Shown here: in pieces, positions 46,701 to 58,224 of the stretch
Layout: each line of letters starts with the position of its first letter
How positions within the stretch are numbered: position 1 is the stretch's first letter
Assembly (NCBI GenBank): GCA_009760855.2
Contig: WPIO01000039.1
Span: forward strand, 311,501 to 375,500
Source: Cristatella mucedo
Taxonomy: Eukaryota; Bryozoa; Phylactolaemata; Cristatellidae
Reading direction: 5' to 3'
Length of the DNA stretch: 64,000 nucleotides
Translations under genes and position numbers: made by a program
Notes under the pieces: generated by a model
Database searches by the model: none
Seen by the model: the letters and a program-made list of their open reading frames with translations, nothing else
What the model was told of the DNA's origin: nothing

Positions 46701-48289
46701 ATGGTGTCCGAGACGCCCTAACAAAGAAATATACTATGCTCCGACTGGCCTCTAGCGTCTCTCGCAAGTTCAGGATCGTTGAAGGGAAGCTAAAAGAAAT
46801 CCACCCGTTTAGCAGACCGTGTGCTTCGTCCATGTGAATCGTTTCGGAATTTCGTTTGAGCGGTATAGAAATGTGGCGTTATTACCGCTACTATTCAGCT
46901 CATGAGCTTTCTTTTTAGTCAACATGAAATAGGTAGCAAAAGGCTTTGGTTCTCTTCATGGCACTTATTAAATGCATTAGGATTATGAGTATTATTATGA
47001 CTTTCAAACTGTATAAAAATAATAATAATATTGCACTTGATAAAGCATAGTCTTGAATGTATGTACATGCTGAAACGGCGGCATGCCAATGGGCCGAATT
47101 ATGACTGATAGTCATGATTCGCGGTTCCTAAATTACGAGCAGATCACTGCCTGCGGACTCGCTTCGCTGAGTCAAAGTGGTTCCATCGCGGAAAACAGCG
47201 CTGCACCATCTTGGCGGTTGACAGGAGTGCGCCATCTTGCCACGTGACACAATTGCGCCATCTTGCGGTAACAGCTCGGTGCCGTCTATGTAGTGCGCCA
47301 GCCGCCGCGGTCGCATAAAAGCGGAAGCTAAAGTAGGCCGAGGCACGAGCTGGCACTCCATGAGCTCTCATTGGCATTGGAGCTGCTCTGAGCCCTAGGC
47401 CATCGAGCCGTGCGAGAGTTGGTATACGGTGATGGCTGCTGTGAAACGCCAGTGAACCACCGTCGCTGTCAAATTAACTTCTCTACGTTGTGGATACGGA
47501 GTTGATATCTTAAGGTGCAGGAGCACTTCGTCGCTGCCACGCTCCGCTACTTCCGGTAGACCTGCGTGCATTGGCACCTGCAAGTCGTATAGTCGCGATT
47601 CCAAGGCTCGAGGCTTAACCGGCATTCGTCTTGTATTGGCTTAGGCTAGAACGATTGGGAGCGCTGTCTTAGAAGCTGTCCTAGTCCTTTCAGGACGTGG
47701 CAGCCGCTACTACCGTTAGAAACAGTATGAAAGTGAAAGACAAAAGTCGATTCGCTACTCAAATCCAATTAACAAGCAGCGAGCCCACTTTAATAACAAA
47801 TTAGTTCAAGTTTGCAGGAAAATAAATTATTAAAAGCCATCTTGAATGTTTCTTTCTTTTATCTGGATATAGAGATTTTGATGCATTAGGAGAGAATTGC
47901 AGGATTGCTTGTAAATCGTGTAAGCTCACCGGTTAGGTCAGCAAACACTCAGGCCCGCCTCCCGATGCCGAGTAGGCGTTTCCCGCGACTTTTAAGGGTG
48001 AGGGCTAGTTCTTATTGTTATTCTCATTGGTGTTAGTACTATTACCCTGGCCTGCGAATGAAAACTTTTGGTCAGTTTTTTTAATCTAAGAAGTGATTCA
48101 AGTACATTTTGGGATCCTCTTTCAGAATCTGTACTTTGTTTTAACCCCGCACGTCAAGACTTTTAGCAATTTGCATTTTCATTTTACAATACTTTTGTAT
48201 GCAATACATAAATTGTTAGCTATTTGTATTAACAATATCATCTTAATTATAATTTAGGCATAAGTCTTCCTTCATTTAGTCGTACGTTT
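46701..48289. other. Intergenic DNA, unassigned
   Basis: Holds three spaced GCCATCTTG-type motifs (47202-47275), but no gene recognised. Confidence 0.45.
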
Positions 48290-49395
48290 TTAAACTGCCT
48301 CGTCCTCGGCTTTCTGCTCAGCAGCTGGATATTGCTGGCGCTTCAGACTCCAGCAGTAATCGGCCGCTATGTTAACATTCCAGCGACCTTGATGTCTGCG
48401 CTTCATTTCACATAGGTCCTGATGGAACCCCTTACCATTTTCCTCGTCCAACGCTCCTAAATTTCGTGGGAAATAGTTAAGGTGCGAGTTTAGAAAATGT
48501 ATTGAAACACTCATGCTGCCAAGTGTAGCGTAGCGTTGAATCGTGTTCTCAACGATTCTCGCGTAGCCAGCAGATTTGTGATTGCCGAAAAACTTAATAG
48601 AGACATTAATAAATTCCATGCCTGCAACTTTGACGCAGTCATTTTTATGCAAAATATATGTCTTTGAACAATTCTCTGATCTGTAGACCAACGGAAATGC
48701 CAGCTTTTGTCTTTGCCTCAAAAATTTGAGGAAACTTTCTTGTAAGTATTTAAAGGTATCACCCTCTTGTTTCAGAGCTTTAGCGTCGTTTTTCATTAGT
48801 CCAAGCTGTAAGTGCAAGGTAGGAAGTAGCACTTTCTCACTGTCGACAAGAGGAGGCTCTCGGACAGTGGAGGTTACTCACAGGCACAAAATGTGTTGGC
48901 TGTGAGCGTTCTTTCTTTCGGTAATGAAGAGCATCAGCTATCAGCGAGACTATCCCACAGACAAGCAGAAGCAAGTCCAAGCAGAGGGGTCATCCGACAT
49001 CTAATCGCCGCATATCGGCCACCGGTGTTGATCATGTTTGATTTCATTGAGAAGTATTTTCATGTTCACATGAGTCCCTTTCGTCTGTACAGAACGTGCA
49101 ACCGGCAAAGGTGAAAGTTCGTATCTATTGTCAAGTAAAACTTCCTTTAAATTGCGGCTTGATAAATGAATGATGAGTCTCCACTCAGTTGAATCACAGA
49201 ACTTTTCCTTTTGGTTAACTAGGCCTTCGACGTCCCTGCAATAAACTTGTGAATCATTCATCGAAAAGTACGGAAGAGACTATTTTCGCGATGTCTATAC
49301 CACAAAAATGTAGTAACCAGGGCAAGAAAATTCCCCTCTTTTAATCAAGAACCAATTAATTCAGCCGACTCTTTGAGCAGGTCAAGGTCTCTCAC
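48290..49395 (-). pseudogene. Decayed copy of a widespread uncharacterised metazoan protein family
   Basis: Function unknown. I recognise from memory a protein family found in many copies in animal genomes. Blocks in order on the minus strand: VRDLDLLKESAELIGS then a stop (49395-49345), FLWYRHREN, QVYCRDVEGLVNQK and EWRLIIHLSSRNLKEVLLDN, SVQTKGTHVNMKILLNEIKH, WPICGD then a stop, a scrambled CLWDS region, EPPLVDSEKVLLPTLHLQLG and LMKND (from about 48870), FFGNHKSAGYARIVENTI, HFLNSHLNYFPRNLGALDEE, GFHQDLCEMKRRHQGRWNVN and ADYCWSLKR. At least two in-frame stops and several frame changes show it is dead unless unlikely introns are invoked. The longest intact piece is 48290-48832. Confidence 0.8.
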
Positions 49396-49470
49396 TAGTC
49401 AACAGTCAACAATAAAGTAAAAAATAAGTCAAAAGTCAACAATAAACAACTAAGTCAAAAGTCAACAATA
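49385..49470. repeat. Short AGTCAA-rich tandem repeat
   Basis: Several copies of AGTCAAAAGTCAACAATA-like sequence with variable spacing, just upstream of the pseudogene's recognisable start. Confidence 0.8.
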
Positions 49471-50939
49471 TCAGAATGTGACTTAAGTTTTGATTTTTTT
49501 ATATCAAAAGCATCGTAGTGGTCATCAAAGTCACCTTCAGTTAAACTCGAATCAGTGTCAGTCAATACATAATATAATCAAGTGTAACATGATGAACAGA
49601 CACTCCCACCTCATCACTGTTCGATAAAGGTCACATCGCTGATGGTAGATTTGGATATTCAATTGTATGCTTACTATTCTTGCAGAAATTCTGCACGTTC
49701 GTGGTGAAGAAATAACAATCGGGAACATGGTAAGTTTTTTCTCTTCAAATCATCGGTACTCTAAATGGCACGCATTTGCTTTTACCTTTATAACCATTTT
49801 CTCAAATTTTCTACAAGCAGCATGCACACCATATCCGGTGCCCCTGTCCTGTCCTGATCTCCCAATTTGCATCAAAAGTAGGAATTATAGCACTGTTTGA
49901 TGAATGTAGTAATCGGTAGCCGCTGCTATTTTGTTGAGAATCTCACGCCGATGTAGCAGGATATATGCGGATAATTCTTACACTTACTTGGCATTTTAAA
50001 TCACGAATGCTCGCAGATTTAAACAACTACCAACCAACTATATGGCCAACTGTTCGACAAAAAGTAACATGCAACATTTTTATCATCAAGTGACTGCAAA
50101 AAGTAAACCTAATTGAAGCCAATTTTGAAGTGCACCTGACCTTCGATAAACGAAACCTATTAAACCTGACACGCAAAAGCAAAACAAAGCACACCATAAT
50201 TCATCCTTTCCGATGTGTATTTGGAAAATAATAGCAAAAGAAGTCATGTAATTGATATCATGCAGACAAGTGTTATCGACCCCTTGGTTATGGCATTCGC
50301 GTTGCCTGCGAGATCTCTGCGTGAGGCGCGACATCGAGGTGCCACCTTGAAACGGCAGCGAGGTAAATCTACCAGAATGCGAGCGATGTTCATCATTCGC
50401 GGCTCTTGAATTGTAATGGCTAGGAGCCGATCATACAACGCCATAGGGCCGAGGCCGCATATAAGTTGATGCACCTAATAAATATGCGGCAAGTTTCGCT
50501 TCCCGAGTTGGCCGAGTTATGTGAGCTGATTTGAGTTATAGGCCGAAACGTCGTTTGTGTACGGCATGGCCATTGTCGAACGAACCGTTGTTATTGCTGC
50601 TGCTGCTGCTGCTGATACATCGCACGGCGGATACAAGACTTTTGTATGACCTGCACAGGCTATGCTGACTGTGCTCGCTGGACTCGCTCAATCTATCGCG
50701 CCAAACAGCAATGACGTGGCAGCTCCGTCACCACCGCACTCGAGGGCAGATGGTTTTCTCGGACGGTTCCGCCAGCAGCACCGTCTCGGATTATCGCGAG
50801 AAGCGCCGCCCAAGGTTTTAATCCTTCGTCTTGGTTCAATTGCCAAAGTGCACGCGTGATGCTTCGACCGAGAACGGGCCGACGAGTACGAGTGCTGTCG
50901 CCGCGACGGGAGCCCTGGAGGCGAGGAGCTCGCTCTTCG
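49471..50939. other. Intergenic DNA, unassigned
   Basis: A stretch at about 50391-50490 beginning CATTCGCGGCTCTTGAATTG resembles 54747-54850 and part of 47110-47150, a possible low-copy dispersed repeat. No gene recognised. Confidence 0.4.
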
Positions 50940-51072
50940 CGCGATCGAGCTCGCGGCTTCGAATCCAGCAGTGGGCTCGATCCTTTACTGCCAACTGCTT
51001 GCTGCGACGACAGCCGTTCAGGCTCTTCTGTCTCCATACAAGGGAGGCTGTTGAATCAGCTAAAAATAAATT
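50940..51072 (+). mobile_element. SINE-A, 5'-truncated
   Basis: Starts near the B box (GCTTCGAATCCAGCAGTGGG), then CAGCCGTTCAGGCTCTTCTG and GAGGCTGTTGAATCAGCTAA. The A-box part is not recognisable. Confidence 0.85.
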
Positions 51073-51409
51073 ACGGTCGCTGCATTGGAGGCTAGAGGGT
51101 GTTCTAAATTGATCGCCGGCAAAACTGCGTTTATCGTTATCCGAGTTTATAGTTTATGCGGCGATGCCGAGCTAAAGCTGCTGAAGCTACAGAGAAAGCG
51201 GCTCTAAGATCTTTCACCTTTCGTACTCGACTAAATATGCGGGGAGCGAAGTGGTAGTTTTCTTCTCTTGCGCCGGTTGTAGCCACCGCGGAGCCTGCGA
51301 CTGCTGTTACTTGCTTCGAGACTGTGCAAACTGTCCAGGCGATGATAGACGGACTGTTTCTCCAATGCTGGCCAAGGCTATTTAAATACTCTGCTGCGAT
51401 GGTGTCTAC

Positions 51410-51728
51410 ACTTTGACTTGCGTCACAACATCCCCTGACATGACCATACTTGAAAAAACACTAAAAGCTCATCTATTTATCATAACATGTAGTGGGTCCA
51501 TGTGATTCGTCCTTTTTGTGCTTATTCGTGCTGACAGTGGGCATGCTGCCCTCAACTATATTTCCATGCTGACCCTGTACATGTCACCTCTAACCATGCT
51601 ATGGTTGTTATTATTGAGCATGCTAACAAACCTTTCGATTGTGCCTTCTTTGCAGCAAATACAAAATGCCTAGAAAGAGATTGAGTTCTCTGGGGCACTG
51701 TACAAAAATAATTATTGTTATTACATTT
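51410..51728 (+). mobile_element. L2-like LINE 3' end
   Basis: Coding relic (CACAACATCCCCTGACATGA, as in the other copies), the 3' untranslated motifs CTGACCCTGTACATGTCACC and TTTGCAGCAAATACAAAATG, then CCTAGAAAGAGATTGAGTTC. Confidence 0.88.
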
Positions 51729-52532
51729 GCGACTGTTACTAACTCTTGCGTGACGCACCCACGAGAATGCCGTTTCAGTGGTAAGCAATATAACGATACG
51801 GCTAATTATCGTGTGGGGATACTTGGTGGTTTCCAGTGGGGACTGCATGCCGTCTACCCAGAGTGCTGTACGTTTCCACGATTCGATACGAAGATTTTGC
51901 TGTAGATGATTGCTGTGGCTCACGTGTGTTTATTGGCCATGTGTGCGCGCGTAAGCCATTATATGGCCCTTAGCCGCGTGGCTTTATGGTTGAACCGCTG
52001 AATTATGGCCTTTGATTTTTGCGCCCGCCCTTTGATGTCGGATTACGACCTTGCCCTCTTCGACGTGCATTTCTGGATGGTTCCTTCGATAAAGAACAAG
52101 GTACTTAACGGTCGAGGAAACCAGGAATGGCGGAGCGGGAACCAGCCGTTTGAAGAGCGGCTTTATTTGTGCTGGCCGCTTGCACTCTTTGGCCTTCTGC
52201 ATCTTCGTGGACTTTGTAATGGCCGTGCTCCTTGTAGGGAGAGCCACGGCCGGCGCGTTGTTCGTGCTACCCTTTGCGATATTAACCTGACTACTTCTAC
52301 GATTATTAGAATATGATTTGAAGCTCGTGTACGCATTGTAATCATAATCTTTTCGCGCCTGCAGTCAAGCAATTTCGTCAGGCTACGACCGCGCTACGGT
52401 TGTTGAATCGGCGCGTCGTAAAAGCAAATGAATTGGACTTCCTTCTCCGATTTCCAGAGGCTTAACTGTTCGCCGCCTTTCGAAATTTGGCCAGTAGGCG
52501 TATGCATGCCAAGGGATATATAAATATAAAAT
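51729..52532. other. Intergenic DNA, unassigned
   Basis: An open frame at 52005-52316 plus has no recognisable feature. Confidence 0.4.
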
Positions 52533-52664
52533 AGAATTCATTTGTAAAGCACCCCAAGAGAACTTAATCTCTATTCAGGTGCTTCACATATGCTTCGGGG
52601 CTCAAGCCCACGACCTCAGCCAGACCTAGGTCGGGGCGAGCACCTTGACCGCTGGACCAATCCG
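52533..52664 (-). mobile_element. SINE-B, minus strand
   Basis: Minus-strand reading: TTGGTCCAGCGGTCAAGGTG, GAGGTCGTGGGCTTGAGCCC, GAAGCATATGTGAAGCACCT and AATAGAGATTAAGTTCTCTT. A perfect hairpin (52662-52701) abuts its 5' end. Confidence 0.92.
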
Positions 52665-52701
52665 CCTGCGGGCCATGCTTCCCAGCATGGCCCGCAGGCG
52701 G
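52662..52701. repeat. 18-bp perfect inverted repeat, 4-base loop
   Basis: Arms 52662-52679 and 52684-52701 are exact reverse complements around TCCC. The arm core is CCTGCGGGCCATGCT. Confidence 0.95.
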
Positions 52702-53242
52702 TCTAGCTGAATGAGGCAGACCACGACGCCGTATCGGCGGTGAGACGACGCGCGGAGAAGAAGACCGGCAAGTCGCTCGCGAAGCGGTTCGTGTGCGCGT
52801 GCGCGTCGAGCTTAGCTCTTCCTCTTGTCTTGCGGGCACTGAGCCCACTCTAGTTTTGAGAAAGCCGCCAGCATTTTCTGAGACAGCTGAGAATGCTGAA
52901 GCCGACAGGCGCTCGGCTACCTCCAGCCACGCGAAGTGCTAACGACCCAATCGCGTCAGAGAAGGTAAGGGTTCAGAAGACTAATAGCAGTCGAGCTTGA
53001 TGCTGCGACGGCTGTCGTTAGAAACGTCGATGAAAAAAGATGGTCACGAAGACAGGCGCAAAGAAGGCGTGCGAAAATCCTTGCAAGTAGTGTTGATATT
53101 AGAGCCCGACGAGGAGGTGAAGTCGAACGTTGACACCTAGCAATATTGGCTGCGTTAGATTTCTTAAATTATTATAATAGGCCAATGACTACCGACCCCT
53201 TATTTAAGGAGGAGGGGCAGTAAACCGTGATAAAAAGTAGCA
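52702..53242. other. Intergenic DNA, unassigned
   Basis: Nothing recognised. Confidence 0.4.
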
Positions 53243-53402
53243 TAATTCATTTGTACGGCGCCCTTAGAGAACCGAATCTCTATCCAGGCGCTTTACATGC
53301 GCCGCGCGGGGCTCGAGCCTACGACCTCGGTCGCGAAGGTGAGCACGGTGATCTCGCGTCAGTCGTTGAGGGCGAGCACTTTAACCCCTGGGCAAAACCA
53401 TA
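53243..53402 (-). mobile_element. SINE-B, minus strand
   Basis: Minus-strand reading: TTTTGCCCAGGGGTTAAAGT head, GTCGTAGGCTCGAGCCCCGC, GCATGTAAAGCGCCTGGATA, GAGATTCGGTTCTCTAAGGG tail. It carries an extra stretch of about 25 bases between the two boxes. Confidence 0.9.
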
Positions 53403-55197
53403 ACAAATCAGTGAGATTGCGACCGCCCGAGAGATTATAAGCGGCTCCTGAATAATAAGTAACGGCAACCCGGCGTGTCATAATCTATACTTTAAAGGGT
53501 GTCGATAAAAGGGCTCGACGTCTGCAGTAACAATTAATCAGTTGTGCATTGGGCTTCGAACCAGTAAGTTGTACTTCGGGCTGTGGCTGGCGCTGTACAC
53601 GCGAGTCTTCGTGTGACCATCGCTCAACTCGACTGCTCGGGGACACGAACTCGCTCGGCAACTATGGCGACGGCGCTCTTTATCGCTGCCGCCGAGCTCT
53701 GCTGTCGTCGGAATATCGGCGCGAATCGCTGAAGCAACTGCAACTCGCTAGACGTGCCGACTGGCGGCGGCGTCAGCTCCGTCTGTATCTGTCGCGCGTC
53801 TGCAAGGACTATCACCGCCACGACCTTTAGTTTAATGCCCTTGCAACAGCACGCATGCGACACCAAGCAGAACACCAGAGCGGACTCGCTGAGACGCGTA
53901 TTCTCGCGGGAGCGCCATAGGCTCCCGCGAGAATACGCGTCGGAATATCCCGCGAAATTCCCGGAAAATCCCGCGAGAATACGCGTCGGCAGAATACGGT
54001 CGGGAGCCTATGGCGCTCCCGACCGCAGCCGTCATCCCCTTCGCCGGCTTCGAACTGCCCCGCCTCCGAAGGCTGCGACTCAGCCTTATAAACCATTTCC
54101 GCACAAACCGGCACGATCCAAAAACCCGCGGCAGAGCAGGGCCATAAACTGGCCACAATGCGATTAAGCTTGGGCCTAAACTGGCCGAGGCAGGGATAAA
54201 GTGGCTATAAACACCACCGGGCCACATGCAAATAGCAAGGCCTCGCGATTGCTGGGTTTTTGCCAGAGGACTCGACTGCAGCAGCCAGTATAGTGCGTTT
54301 GTAATGGTGCGTGCACTGTACAGAAGTTAATCGGTGACAAAGCTGCTATTGAGCTGCCGGTTTGGAACTTGGCGTCTAATCTTTCTAGAACAGCTGGTTT
54401 TGACTGCAGAGGCTAATACCGACTTCAGGACTATTGGATGCAGCCATATATGATACCCGTTCGAGGTCTTTAGGTCTTCCTAGTTCCGGCCGAGGATTCG
54501 GTCACTATCATTTAAGTGGAAAACGCCGCTATCCGTGATGCCGCTGCTTTCGGTTTATCCCGACATCTTTCTCTAAGTCTGCTCCAAGTTTTCCCTTTAT
54601 TCAAGTTGTTTTTTCCCTTTGTCGCATCGCAGAAGCAGCAGCGTGAGAACGAGGTGCCGCAGCTTCGCGACGAAGTCGTGCACGAAATACCCAGTGAAAC
54701 TTTGACGCGTACAACGGCCAGATTATGTGCACGCGCCTAGATATCATTCGCGGTTCTTGAATTATAAGGCTCTGCGGCTGATAGTACCATAATCTACCGT
54801 CGGGTGAGATCAATAGTGCGACGCCTGCACTAGACAGTCTGTTGCACCTAAAGATTTGAGCAAAGAGGAAGTGGTTGAGTGGTTCTCCGAAGGAGTCGAA
54901 TCGTGAATCGTTCGCTATGGCTGCTCTCGCTGGACGCGGCACGCGCACGCGCTCCTCCGTCGCTGTCAAGCAAGGCAGCTCAAAGCTTCGGAAGCTTGGG
55001 CTTGTCACATTAACGTACGGGCGCTCTTTAATGCTGCCTCGCTCAACTGCCGTCGGAATGCCTGTAAGTATTAGGGCTGCCCCTACAAGTCACAAGCCAT
55101 GATTAGAGGCTCAGCCTTCACCGGTATTCTGCGCCGCTGCTAATTCGGCGTCGTTTTTTTATGGCCTGCTCACTTACTGTGCCGGGCACTGTGGCCG
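53403..55197. other. Intergenic DNA with complex hairpins
   Basis: Apart from the inverted repeats at 53893-54025 (separate entry), nothing is recognised. A GC-rich open frame at 53549-53830 plus looks protein-like in its last third (QLARRADWRRRQLRLYLSRV) but has no domain match I can name. Confidence 0.4.
53893..54025. repeat. Compound inverted repeats with mirrored loops
   Basis: Hairpin 1: arms 53893-53913 and 53921-53941 (21 bp, perfect), loop GCCATAG. Hairpin 2: arms 53997-54007 and 54015-54025 (11 bp, perfect), loop CTATGGC, the reverse complement of loop 1. A direct copy of the right arm of hairpin 1 (CCCGCGAGAATACGCGTCGG) lies between them at 53970-53989. Confidence 0.95.
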
Positions 55198-55679
55198 TAG
55201 CCGGCTACTAAAATTGGTCGCCAGTGCCTGTTTATATTTACGATAAATAAACCCGTTTTGAGATATCCTTTCTGCTAATATTTTCCCCCTTAAACCTCAA
55301 CACTAAACGCTAAAACATAAATCCAAAATCTCAAAGCAAAAATATGCACAATCCCCACTATACCCTAAAACGTACATCCAAAAAACTTACATCCCCTAAG
55401 CACTACACAATAAATCATAAACCCTAAACTAAAAACATATATCTAAATGTGTCGATATAACGGCTCACTAGGTAAGGCGGTTGCATTTTACGACCTTGGC
55501 CCCGAGGTCGTGGGTTCAAATCCTGCGGTGGGCGATCCTTTATCGCCACTGCAAGCGGTGGTGATAGCCGTAAAGGCTCTTCTTCCGCTATACAAAAAGA
55601 GGCTGTTTAATCAGCTAGTATTTTCTTAACGTAACGTAAACATAAACAGACGCCGGCGACCAATTTTAGTAGCCGGCTA
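55198..55679. mobile_element. Terminal-inverted-repeat element with nested SINE-A
   Basis: 45-bp terminal inverted repeats, 55198-55242 and 55635-55679, differ at only four positions; they begin TAGCCGGCTACTAAAATTGG. There is no coding capacity, so it looks like a non-autonomous DNA transposon. Between the left repeat and the SINE lies about 170 bp of A/C-rich sequence with CCCTAAA-like motifs. I could not fix a target-site duplication or superfamily. Confidence 0.8.
55459..55620 (+). mobile_element. SINE-A nested in the inverted-repeat element
   Basis: Near-consensus copy: CGGCTCACTAGGTAAGGCGG, GGTCGTGGGTTCAAATCCTG, GTGATAGCCGTAAAGGCTCT and GAGGCTGTTTAATCAGCTAG. It lies wholly between the two terminal repeats. 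Confidence 0.95.
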
Positions 55680-56721
55680 GGAGCCTGCCACAGGCGCTGC
55701 GTCCATAGCAGGAAGTGAGGTGGTTCTATGAACAAACGACGACGCCGTAGTAGCAGATGCGTCGCACGTCAGCATTGACTAGCACCGTTATGAGCGAGTG
55801 CTTCGCGCGCAGCCGAAAGGCATTAGTACGCCCAAGCCGCTACGGCATTTTCTCAGTACTAGCCATCATTTACAGCTGCTCCATTTGTGGGAGCGCAATC
55901 TGCCGACGATCTTAGCGCTCGGAATTCGCACCGCCTACTCCACCGCTCCAAACTCCATCCGACGGAGTACACTCCCGGAGACACTCGTGGTCACCCGGGC
56001 ATGATTTTATCGCGACACTTGATCGCTGCCGAGGCGAAATGGAGCGCGAATCGGTTGCTGTCGGCAAAGCGCTAATCTGCGACGACTATCGTGCGTCGGC
56101 GTCGTCTCGCGAGTGAGTGTCTGGCCCGATTTTGGGACGAGTTTAGTTGCCAGCCAAGCAATCCAAGGTCAGATATCGCTGCTTCGCACCTCTTCAGGAC
56201 GCGATCGCGGCACGATCTCGGGCAGAGCGGCTCCTGCGTACAAATCGTAGACGCTACTCGGAAGACCGGGCTGTATTATTCAGACTGTCTCGGCGGCACC
56301 GTAACGACTAGATCAATCGGCTGGTCGAATTCGGATACACATAACCTGCCAGCTTAAGTAGCTCTGTGACGAGGAGGTCAAAACTGAACGCTGCGCCCAA
56401 GACTCAGTCCTTCTACCCTGTGAACTCTGCGAGTTACTCCACGACCGCTCAGCTTAGACAATGGAGCAGCTGAGTTACTATGGGAAAGTTTTAACAATTT
56501 AAACTAGAATTTTAACTAGGAACAGCTACTGCTTAATCTCTGCGACCTCGAACACTTCTCCTGGCCTGCTGCAATTCGGCTCAATCTCTCCGCACAATCT
56601 TCTCACTGTACGGGCGTTAGAGGGCGCTTAGAAGCGAGCCATAGATGCAGTGCAAGTCGTCCCTGAAGGGAAAATGGCTGCGAGACCTGCTACCGAACTT
56701 TTGCCCGTACTTTGCTCCCGG
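55680..56721. other. Intergenic DNA, unassigned
   Basis: Open frames of 60-90 codons only; nothing recognised. Confidence 0.4.
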
Positions 56722-56850
56722 GTAATAATAATAATAATAAATATGTACGGAGCTCTCAAAAAATTGAATCTCTTTCTAAGCACTTTACATTTGCTGTAAA
56801 GGAAGCAATAACGTATGGTTATTGACAGCATACACGGAGTCAACATGAGT
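56722..56850 (-). mobile_element. L2-like LINE 3' tail, minus strand
   Basis: AATAATAATA start, then AAATTGAATCTCTTTCTAAG, CACTTTACATTTGCTGTAAA and GGAAGCAATAACGTATGG. Confidence 0.82.
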
Positions 56851-57039
56851 TGGTGAGCACATTCTTCATGATCGTCTCCCTTTTGGCTACGGTGTCGTTA
56901 TTCTTGAAAACCGCATCCAAACGGCGAGGCACCATACTAAATAAATATTTTAAATGCCTTCGTCATTCAGTATAATACAAAATAGCACCAGTGGGTATGC
57001 CATAATTTGATGAAAATTATGGCTACACGGTTGACCACT

Positions 57040-57196
57040 GGGTCTTAGCCCAGGAGGTAAGGTGCTCGCTCTTCAACGACCCAGGTCGTGGGTTCGAGTC
57101 ATGCAGTGGGCGATTCCTGATCGCCCACTGCAAGCGGTAGTGATAGCCGTAAAGGCTCTTCTGCCTCTATACAGATGAGGCTATTAAATCAGCTAA
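57040..57196 (+). mobile_element. SINE-A
   Basis: The best-preserved copy: TCTTAGCCCAGGAGGTAAGG (A box), GGTCGTGGGTTCGAGTCATG (B box), GTGATAGCCGTAAAGGCTCT and GAGGCTATTAAATCAGCTAA. Confidence 0.95.
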
Positions 57197-57952
57197 GCAC
57201 TTTTGGCCGAAATTGAAAATGGCTCGGTTTGTATGAGTCTTGCCTCTGGTCCGCGGAAGTCTTAGATTCACTTCTCGATGATCACATGACGTAGTATTAC
57301 AAATTCACCTTAGCGGCTTCTGAACCAAACTCTTTTACTATAAACACGACGCATTTCGTGTCCAGTATCAATACAGCGCTTATTGGACTTTTTTTAACCA
57401 AGGAAGCGCGTACTTTACTCTAGCACCGCCGTAGGCTCGTAATTTCATTGTCACATTAGCCTTACACGGTTCCCCGGTGGGTAACGTGTTAAAGGCCCCA
57501 TGCTCAAAGTGAATTAATTATTTTTTAGAAAGTAGTCAAAATCATAGAAAAACCTCATGTTCAGTTATACCTGTCATTTTAAAAATGGAGAACGCTAAAG
57601 CAGTTTCCGAATCCGCTCACGGCGCCATACTGGAGTTCGCGGAGAAAAAACGCGGTTGATGTCGAAACGCTGAAGACGAAGCCCGGGCACCCGAAGAACC
57701 CCCCCCCCACGCTCTACAGCCTGGCCAGACCTCACGGCTGTCTTTCTGAGCAAACGAGTAGAGAATAAAAAATGAACTAATCGCGGTATAGATTTATTGA
57801 TCAAAAGAAGACGATTGAGCCCTATAACTAACGAGATCTATCTGACTATTATTCGCGGCGTTAGGGAGTTCTTGCGAGACCCGAGTTCTTTTGAGGATCC
57901 GGGTTCCCGCCAATAGGTTCTTATATATATATATGCATAATTTATATATGTA
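57197..57952. other. Intergenic DNA, unassigned
   Basis: A C-run near 57702; AT-rich at 57918-57950. Nothing else recognised. Confidence 0.4.
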
Positions 57953-58212
57953 CAGTCATCCCTTGTTTTTCGCGGTTAATCAGTTCCAGACTTTACCACA
58001 AAAAGTGAATTTCCGCGAAGCAGAATTCTTTAATCGTAAATCAAATATGTTCGTCGTTAGAGCCTAGTAAATCTGTTTGATAAACTATAAATACGGCTTT
58101 AACATTATTAAAGCCCCTTAGACATGAAACAACACCCCTTTAGTCACCATTGCACCAGTATTACTTATTATAGTGGACAAAACAAGAGAGAGAAAATAAA
58201 ACATATTAGGCG
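57953..58212 (+). mobile_element. Mariner-like DNA transposon fragment
   Basis: Begins CAGTCATCCCTTGTTTTTCG directly after TA and continues CGGTTAATCAGTTCCAGACT, GTGAATTTCCGCGAAGCAGA, TTAGAGCC and ACATGAAACAACACCCCTTT. I recognise this from memory as the terminal part of a Tc1/mariner-type element found in very diverse animals. No transposase frame and no second terminal repeat is visible, so it is truncated. Confidence 0.6.
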
Positions 58213-58224
58213 TTACAGATATCA

